From assembly GCA_014529385.2 (NCBI GenBank), contig CM043950.1, positions 150,910,945 to 150,974,944 of the forward strand: a stretch of 64,000 bases of DNA. Direction: 5' to 3'. The notes beneath the pieces are model-generated. The model was not told where the DNA came from and did not search any database. It worked only from the letters and a program-made list of their open reading frames with translations. Both the position numbers and the translations under genes were made by a program. This document shows, piece after piece, positions 58,971-64,000 of this stretch. Source of the DNA: Adiantum capillus-veneris. Lineage: Eukaryota; Streptophyta; Polypodiopsida; Polypodiales; Pteridaceae. Each line of letters begins with the position of its first letter. Positions within the stretch are counted from its first letter, which is position 1.

Positions 58971-59725
58971 ACGATATATGTGGTTCACCCAATGTGGGCT
59001 ACATCCACGAGAAAGCAGCCACTCAATGGATTTAGTATTTCAAACAGAAGTAGGTTACAAAGGAATTATACCCTTAATAGAGCACACAATATATGTGGTT
59101 TACCCAATGCTGGCTACATCCACGAGAAAGTAGCCACTCAATGGATTTAGTACTTCAAACAGAAGTAGGTTACAAAGGGATTATACCCTTTAATAGAGCT
59201 CCCACCTTGCTTCACTCTCACCACCTCACACCCACCTTGTTGCATCAACTTCACACTACACCACAATGCTTCACAATCCCCTTTTTGTGTGTAGAAGAGG
59301 CCTCCTTTTATAGGCCAAAAGGGTTGCCCCTTCTAATGAGAGGCAGTCGTGTGTAGCCTCTCTTGTGTTGACGAGTCCAAACTGGACCCTCCAATCTACC
59401 CCATGTGTGGCCGCCCTTGAGAAGACAAGTCCGTCTTTGAAATCGGCCACTGGCCATTGAATTTTGACCACCGGCCACCAACAATTGACTACTGGCAACC
59501 GGCCAAACGATCAGCCATTTTTCGACCACTTTTTGATTGCCGTCCGGCCATCATTATATTTCGACAAATCCAGTATCGAGCTTTGCTTGAGAGTGGCCGT
59601 GAAAATTTTGGTTTTCGACTAGTGATTTTCTTCACGCACGATGGCTTCTCCTTATAACAGGGGCCTTACAAATGTGCATTTTTAATACAGAAAGTTACAA
59701 GGGGTATCAGGCTCCATACTTAACA
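58834..59725 (-). repeat. TE7 3' LTR (892 bp)
   Basis: It is bounded by TGTTAGG and CTTAACA. It contains a (GA)n tract (58916-58968) and an internal near-duplicate of about 120 bp (blocks CACGAGAAAG and GCCACTCAATGGATTTAGTA at about 58980-59070 and 59090-59190). Confidence 0.9.
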
Positions 59726-59741
59726 ATCTTCCACTTGGAGA
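59726..59741 (-). other. TE7 polypurine tract
   Basis: The element strand reads TCCAAGTGGAAGAT directly before the LTR TGTTAAG. Confidence 0.7.
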
Positions 59742-60420
59742 CTAAGCTCCAAACCAAACGTGTAACTGCTTTCCATCCTGGCTTCTTGTCCTTGAATGCC
59801 GATTGAAGATAAGCAAAAGCTCAACTTCTCCTTGTTGACCACCCTTGTAAACATGTCTGCAGGATTTTCACTTGTATGCACCTTCCTAGCTTTAGTTGTC
59901 CCTCTTTCAAAAGCGTGCATATGAAGTGATATGATATATCTCAATTCGATATTCTTTGTCCTTGAATGAAAGGCTGAGTTCTTTGCAAGATGGATAGCGC
60001 TTTGGCTATCACCATACAAGACACAATTTTCTTGTTTGAATCCAAGCTCTTTTAAGAGTCTATGAAGCCACAAAATTTCTTTGCTTGCCTCTGTCATTTC
60101 TACACACTTTGCTTCTGTGGTAGAAAGTGAGACCACTTTCTGCAGCTTTGAAGCACAACTTACTGCTATGCCTCCAACCGTGAAGACATAGCTAGTACAT
60201 AGATAGTAGTGCTCCTTTGAGTATCTTTGTCACCTACCGTATCTACATGAGCATACCCTTGAAGAAAAATATTAGTTCCTCCAAAATACAAAGCATTTTT
60301 TTCTGTCCCTTTTAGATACCTAAGTCTCCACTTCACAGCTTGCCAGTGCTCTTTACCCGGGTTGTCCATGAACCTACTTACAACTCCCACTGCATGTGCA
60401 ATGTCTGGCCTTATCTAGAC
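59742..60420 (-). pseudogene. TE7 copia RNase H
   Basis: Motifs: MDNPGKEHWQAVKWRLRYLK, GYAHVDTVGDKDTQRSTT (catalytic Asp in the usual YSDADWAGD place partly altered), VSLSTTEAKCVEMTEASKE, LYGDSQSAIHLAKN and ENPADMFTRVV. This is the copia RNase H that removes RNA from the hybrid. A frameshift separates the two halves near 60150. Confidence 0.9.
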
Positions 60421-61310
60421 CATAGTACACATAAGAGAACCTCTTGTTGCTGCAGCATAGGGAAATTTAGACATATAGGCTATCTCCTCTTGTGTCTTTG
60501 GACACATATCCTTGGTTAGTTTAAAGTGACCGTCTAAAGGTGTAGAAATCGTTTTTGCATTTTGCGTTGCAAACCTTTCTAGTACATTCTTGATGTAATC
60601 CTCTTGAGATAGCTTTATTGTCTTCTTCATCCTATCCCTTGATATCTTCATATCAAGTATCCTCTTTGCAGCACTTAAATCTTTCATTGAAAAAGATTTA
60701 GATAAATCCTCTTTTAGGTCTTTGATGTCCTACATGTTAGCACTTGTAATCAACATGTCATCAACATACAACATTAGGATGATGAACTTCCCATCTCCCA
60801 AATTCTTTGTGTAGACGCAGTGATCTGAGTTGAATCCATGATCCAACATCCATCGATCGAGTACCACTTTCTTGATGCTTGCTTTAAACCATACAAGATC
60901 TTCTTTAATTTGCAAACCATTTTCTCCTTACCTTTTACTTCATACCCCTTTGGTTGAAGCATGTAAACTTCCTCTAGTAAGTCACTGTGAGGGAATGTCG
61001 TATTTACATCCATTTGCTTGAGGTTTAAATCATGAGCAGCCACAAGGCTTAAGACAAGCCTAATTGAGTTCAGTTTTACAACATGAGAAAATATTTCATT
61101 GAAGTCAATACCTTTCTTTTGAGAAAACCCTTTTACCTCAAGCCTAGAGTTGTATCTTTACTTCCCACCTTCTTCTTCCTTTAGCTTGTACACCCATTTG
61201 TACTGAAGTTCCCACTTACCTTTAGGCAATTCAATCAACTCCCATGTTTGGTTGCGATGTAATGAGTCCATCTCCGCTTGCATGCTCTTTATCCATTCTT
61301 CTTTGCATTC
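60421..61310 (-). pseudogene. TE7 copia reverse transcriptase
   Basis: In several frames: NQTWELIELPKG, FSQKKGIDFNEIFSHVVK, LNLKQMDVNTTFPHSDLLEE (normally DVKTAFLHG), KILYGLKQASRKWY, the catalytic LMLYVDDMLI, and AAKRILDMKISRDR. Stops lie at about 61160 and 60730, with shifts near 60890 and 60700. RT makes cDNA in the copia particle. The start is separated from its linker by the insertion at 61311-61555. Confidence 0.9.
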
Positions 61311-61558
61311 TTGGGGGGTTTACTATATGTAAACTATCTATACAACGTGCGTTCAAAGGGTATTTAAAAAAAACCCTTATCTGTGAATCTTGAACTAATA
61401 AAATAACCCCTCTTTCTTTATGAACTTATGGATTTTTTTCAAAATGAAATAAAAAACCCCTTATTTAAATATATTTATGTAAATTTACCCAAAGTTTTTG
61501 AATTAAAAAACCCTCATGTTGAACTCTCATGGTATACTTACATACATAGAGGTGGACC
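61311..61558. mobile_element. MITE-like 250-bp insertion in TE7
   Basis: Coding similarity to copia stops at about 61558 and resumes at 61310. The intervening AT-rich stretch begins GGGGGGTTTAC on the plus strand and ends GGTGGACCCCCC, so its termini are an imperfect inverted repeat. Four AAAAAACCCYT-like motifs are spread through it. No ORF. A target duplication could not be defined with certainty. Confidence 0.5.
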
Positions 61559-62100
61559 CCCCGAGTTTGGATTTGAGTTTCATAGCTTTCTCGTATGATT
61601 CCGGCTCTCCAGAATTTGAGATTAAGAGATGGTTGAAGGAAGGAACAAAACTTTCTGGAGGTCTACTTGCTATTGTAGATCTTCAGGGAATAGGTTGAGG
61701 CTCCTCATTTGGTTGACGTTGTTGTATGTTGTCACCGTTTGCACTCCTTGAGTCTTCACCATCCTCAAGATCCAAGTACTCATCACTTGTTTCTTTTTTT
61801 TGTTTTCTTTCCAAATAGTCTTTGTACATATTTTGTTCATTGAGAATTACGTCCCTACTTCTAAAGATTTTACCATAGGTGATACCCAAAGTCACCTTCT
61901 CCATAGCCAATGAAGAAACACTTTTTGGACTTTGCATCTAGCTTTAATCTTAGGCTTCTATCTATGTGAATGAAAGCCTCACACCCAAATACTTTAAAAA
62001 ATCATCAGTGTACCTATCCATGCCTCCTCTGGAACTCCCCCATCCAATGTTGCTGAGGGTGACCAGTTGATCAAATACACAGACGTACTCATTGATTCTG
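61559..62100 (-). pseudogene. TE7 integrase tail and proline-rich linker
   Basis: The minus strand reads a short integrase end (SRDVILNEQNMYKDYLE), an acidic linker (DEYLDLEDGEDSRSAN), QPNEEPQPIP, a TGA, then STIASRPPESFVPSFNHLL and SGEPESYEKAMKLK. The last is the standard copia stretch before RT (RPP..F.PS, EP.SYEEAM). This shows that the plus-strand open frame at 61516-61698 is only its shadow. Confidence 0.85.
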
Positions 62101-62570
62101 CCCAAAGCTCAAGCAAGGCCTGCATGTAGCCGCATGCGTCATGCTCGCTCCATGATTTTCTTGTTCACTCTTTCCGAAATACCATTTTGTTGAGGTTTTC
62201 CTTAGGGTTTTATTCTGCATCCAAATGCCATTGCTAGCACAAAAGATTTCAAAAGCTTGGCTGCAATATTTGCCTCCATTGTCGGATCTGAGGTATTTAA
62301 CCTTGGTACCTACTTCATTCTTCACAAAGGCTTTTCACCTTTGAAATATGGAAAACACATCAAATTTATTCTTCATGAGATAAACTCGTGTTTTTCTAGT
62401 TGCATCGTTTATGAATGTTACATAGTACAATGAGCCACCAAGGGATGGTATACTTGCAGGACCCCAAACATCAGAATGAACCAATTCAATTTTTTTATTT
62501 TTTCTTTCATTTATTGAATTTTGAAATTTCACCCTCTTTTGTTTACCAAACACAATCTTCACAGAACTCT
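62101..62570 (-). pseudogene. TE7 integrase catalytic core
   Basis: The first Asp is in IELVHSDVWGPASIPSLGG and the second in VKYLRSDNGGKYCSQAFE. The Glu region (normally PQQNGIAER) is frameshifted around 62200. HHCC remains are in the upstream frame (AVWHYRFGYISAKGM, FCEDCVW). Two frameshifts break the protein. Confidence 0.88.
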
Positions 62571-63301
62571 GAGTCCACTTCTTTCAAACCTGGTAGAAGA
62601 TTCTTTGACTGAAGGATTTGCATTCCTTTGGCACTTATATACCCAAACCGGTAGTGCCACACTGCACTGTCGACTTCTGTAGTTGTTGCACAAGCTGAAG
62701 GTTGTGTGCTAAAAGTACACAAGTAAAGTGTACCAACCTTTTCTCCTTTGGCAACCACCAAAGATCCCTTTGAGATCTTCCATTGCTTGTTTACGAATGC
62801 AATGTTGTGACCTTCATCATCCAATTGTTCTGGAGAGATCAAATTTTTGCAAAGAGAAGGAACATGCCTAACATCTTTAAGCTTCCATTCATTTTGATTA
62901 GCAATTTTGACACAAAATGTACCTTTGCCAACAATTTCACAAGCTTTGTCATCTTCCAAGTATACATATCCAAAATTAACTTTGGTGTAATCTTGGAAAT
63001 GTTGCTTGTGTGGTGTCGCATGGAATGAAGCCCCGGAATCTACTATCCAAGAATTAGACACATTATCTATTGAGAGAATTAGAGCATCTTGCTCTACTTT
63101 ACCTACCACATTGGCCTTCGATGTTGGCTTGTTGTCTTGAGACTCCGACTCCTTCTTCTTCTTGGACCAACAATCCTTCTTGACGTGGCCCTTCTTGCCG
63201 CAATTCCAACATTCAAGAAATGACTTTGTGCATGACTTGCTCCACCTTGAGCGATCACGACCCTTTTCGCTTTCCTCTTGTTTCCACTGAGAATGCATCA
63301 C
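62543..63301 (-). pseudogene. TE7 gag C-terminus, protease and pre-integrase
   Basis: An open frame of 252 codons with a CCHC knuckle (CWNCGKKGHVKKDC), the retropepsin motif WIVDSGASFHATPH, LKDVRHVPSLCKNLIS and a pre-integrase segment ending CEDCVW. The frame is intact, so protease could be functional if Gag upstream were repaired. It continues into the integrase core in another frame. Confidence 0.92.
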
Positions 63302-63890
63302 TTGATGATTCTCCTGTGCTTCTCCTTCACATTTCCTTGCTTAAGAGAACACCCACAACATCATCAAACTTAAGAGTATTGGTGCCAGAGATAGAATTAC
63401 TTATAGCCATCACAAGGCTGTTACAACTATCTGGATAGAGATGATAGTATAAGGAGAGCTCGGACTTCGTCATCGAAATTGATTTTCACTGATTGAAGTT
63501 GACTTATGTTGGTGTTAAATTCATTTAGGTTTTCTACAATTGAACCATTCTCTGTCATCTTTAAATTGTAAGTGCTTCATGATAAATGCCTTATTGGATG
63601 CCGATGGTTTCTTGTAGAGTCCGTCAAGTGACTTCATCAAGTCCTCTGTGGTCTTCATCTCCAAAACATTGAAGGCCACTGTTGACGCCAAGCTTAACCG
63701 GATTGTTCCCAGTGTCTTTTGGTCAAGGAAAATCCATGTTTCATCTGCCATCATTGCTGGCTTCTTTGCAAGACCGCCTAGTGGCAAATAGAGGTCCTTC
63801 TGGTAGAGATAGTCTTCAATCTATATCTTCCAATGTTGGTAGTTTTTGCCATTGAACTTATCGATCTTGAGCTTCCCTTCCTTTGTCATT
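63302..63890 (-). pseudogene. TE7 gag N-terminal part
   Basis: Fragments read GLAKKPAMMADETWIFLDQK, LGTIRLSLASTVAFNVLEMK and TEDLMKSLDGLYKKPSASNK, matching copia gag (A...I...L...V, T..E.W..L...Y). The start codon region is near 63885 (MTKEGKLKIDKFNGKNYQ in another frame, just inside the PBS). Shifts lie near 63530 and 63790. Confidence 0.85.
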
Positions 63891-63948
63891 AATCCCACTC
63901 AAAAAAGGAATCCTTTGCTTGAGATACTTTTAGCTACGAGAAAACCTT

Positions 63949-63960
63949 GCTCTGATACCA
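63949..63960 (-). other. TE7 primer-binding site (initiator tRNA-Met type)
   Basis: The element strand reads TGGTATCAGAGC, 2 nt from the LTR end. Confidence 0.92.
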
Positions 63961-63962
63961 AT

Positions 63963-64000
63963 TGTTAGGAAATATGAAGTAGCTAGGTAGATAATTGAGC
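63963..64000 (-). repeat. TE7 5' LTR, first 38 bp in window
   Basis: TGTTAGGAAATATGAAGTAG matches the start of the 3' LTR at 58834. The remainder is beyond the window. Confidence 0.93.

Larger units (their letters stand above)
58834..64000 (-). mobile_element. TE7: Ty1/copia element, 5' LTR running off the window
   Basis: On the minus strand the order is part of the 5' LTR (64000-63963), initiator-Met PBS, gag, protease, integrase, RT, RNase H, PPT and the complete 3' LTR (59725-58834). Both LTRs share TGTTAGGAAATATGAAGTAG at one end on the plus strand. Coding sequence has many stops and frameshifts, and an insertion at about 61311-61555. Confidence 0.93.

Noticed and set aside
61516-61698. 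Plus-strand 60-codon ORF in the TE7 region that looked like an inserted gene fragment
   Set aside because: The opposite strand reads the standard copia pre-RT linker (RPPESFVPS, EPESYEKAM), so the plus-strand frame is a shadow.

Overview
The window reads as nuclear DNA of a land plant with a large, transposon-rich genome. The evidence is degenerate Ty3/gypsy, Ty1/copia and L1-type LINE elements of plant type, an alpha-expansin exon remnant, short GT-AG introns, and long (GA)n, (CT)n and (TG)n microsatellites. I see no rRNA or tRNA gene, no bacterial-type operon and no intact host gene. The species cannot be named. The unusual Ty3 element at 26.8-36.9 kb would suit a non-seed plant (fern or lycophyte), but that is a guess.

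Layout. 1 to about 5.6 kb: TE1, a minus-strand Tat-like Ty3 element with a second RNase H, cut by the window start. About 6.7-10.7 kb: TE2, a minus-strand copia element lacking its integrase and 3' end, with its 5' LTR abutting an expansin remnant. 11-15.9 kb: spacer, LINE 3' remnant, gypsy remnant and short tandem repeats. 15.96-20.34 kb (perhaps to 22 kb): TE3, a minus-strand LTR, PPT and one very long reading frame broken only by stops; upstream lie four regularly spaced 22-bp palindromes. 23.2-26.6 kb: a decayed minus-strand gene with introns, not recognised. 26,798-36,869: TE4, a full-length Ty3 element with 2-kb LTRs and a target duplication. 37,862-43,615: TE5, a gag-only non-autonomous LTR element. 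44,572-49,794: TE6, an LTR element with no coding capacity (LARD-like). 50.0-54.3 kb: a 2.1-2.3 kb module in tandem. 57.1-58.8 kb: LINE reverse transcriptase pseudogene. 58,834-64,000: TE7, a minus-strand copia element running off the window, carrying a small MITE-like insertion.

The most interesting signal is a pair of small ORFs (A, 72 codons; B, 70 codons) in three places: inside both LTRs of TE4 (A then B, overlapping as ATGA) and between the presumed primer-binding site and gag of TE1 (B then A). TE1 and TE4 belong to clearly different Ty3 lineages. Even so, the proteins keep the same length and 57-66 % identity, while most codons for identical residues differ synonymously. A and B also resemble each other. 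This indicates real, selected proteins of unknown function in retrotransposon leaders.

Almost all element genes are broken. In TE3, TE5 and parts of TE1 and TE4 the damage is mostly in-frame TAG/TAA stops with few indels, which fits decay of methylated cytosines. TE5 and TE6 could only have moved with proteins supplied in trans.
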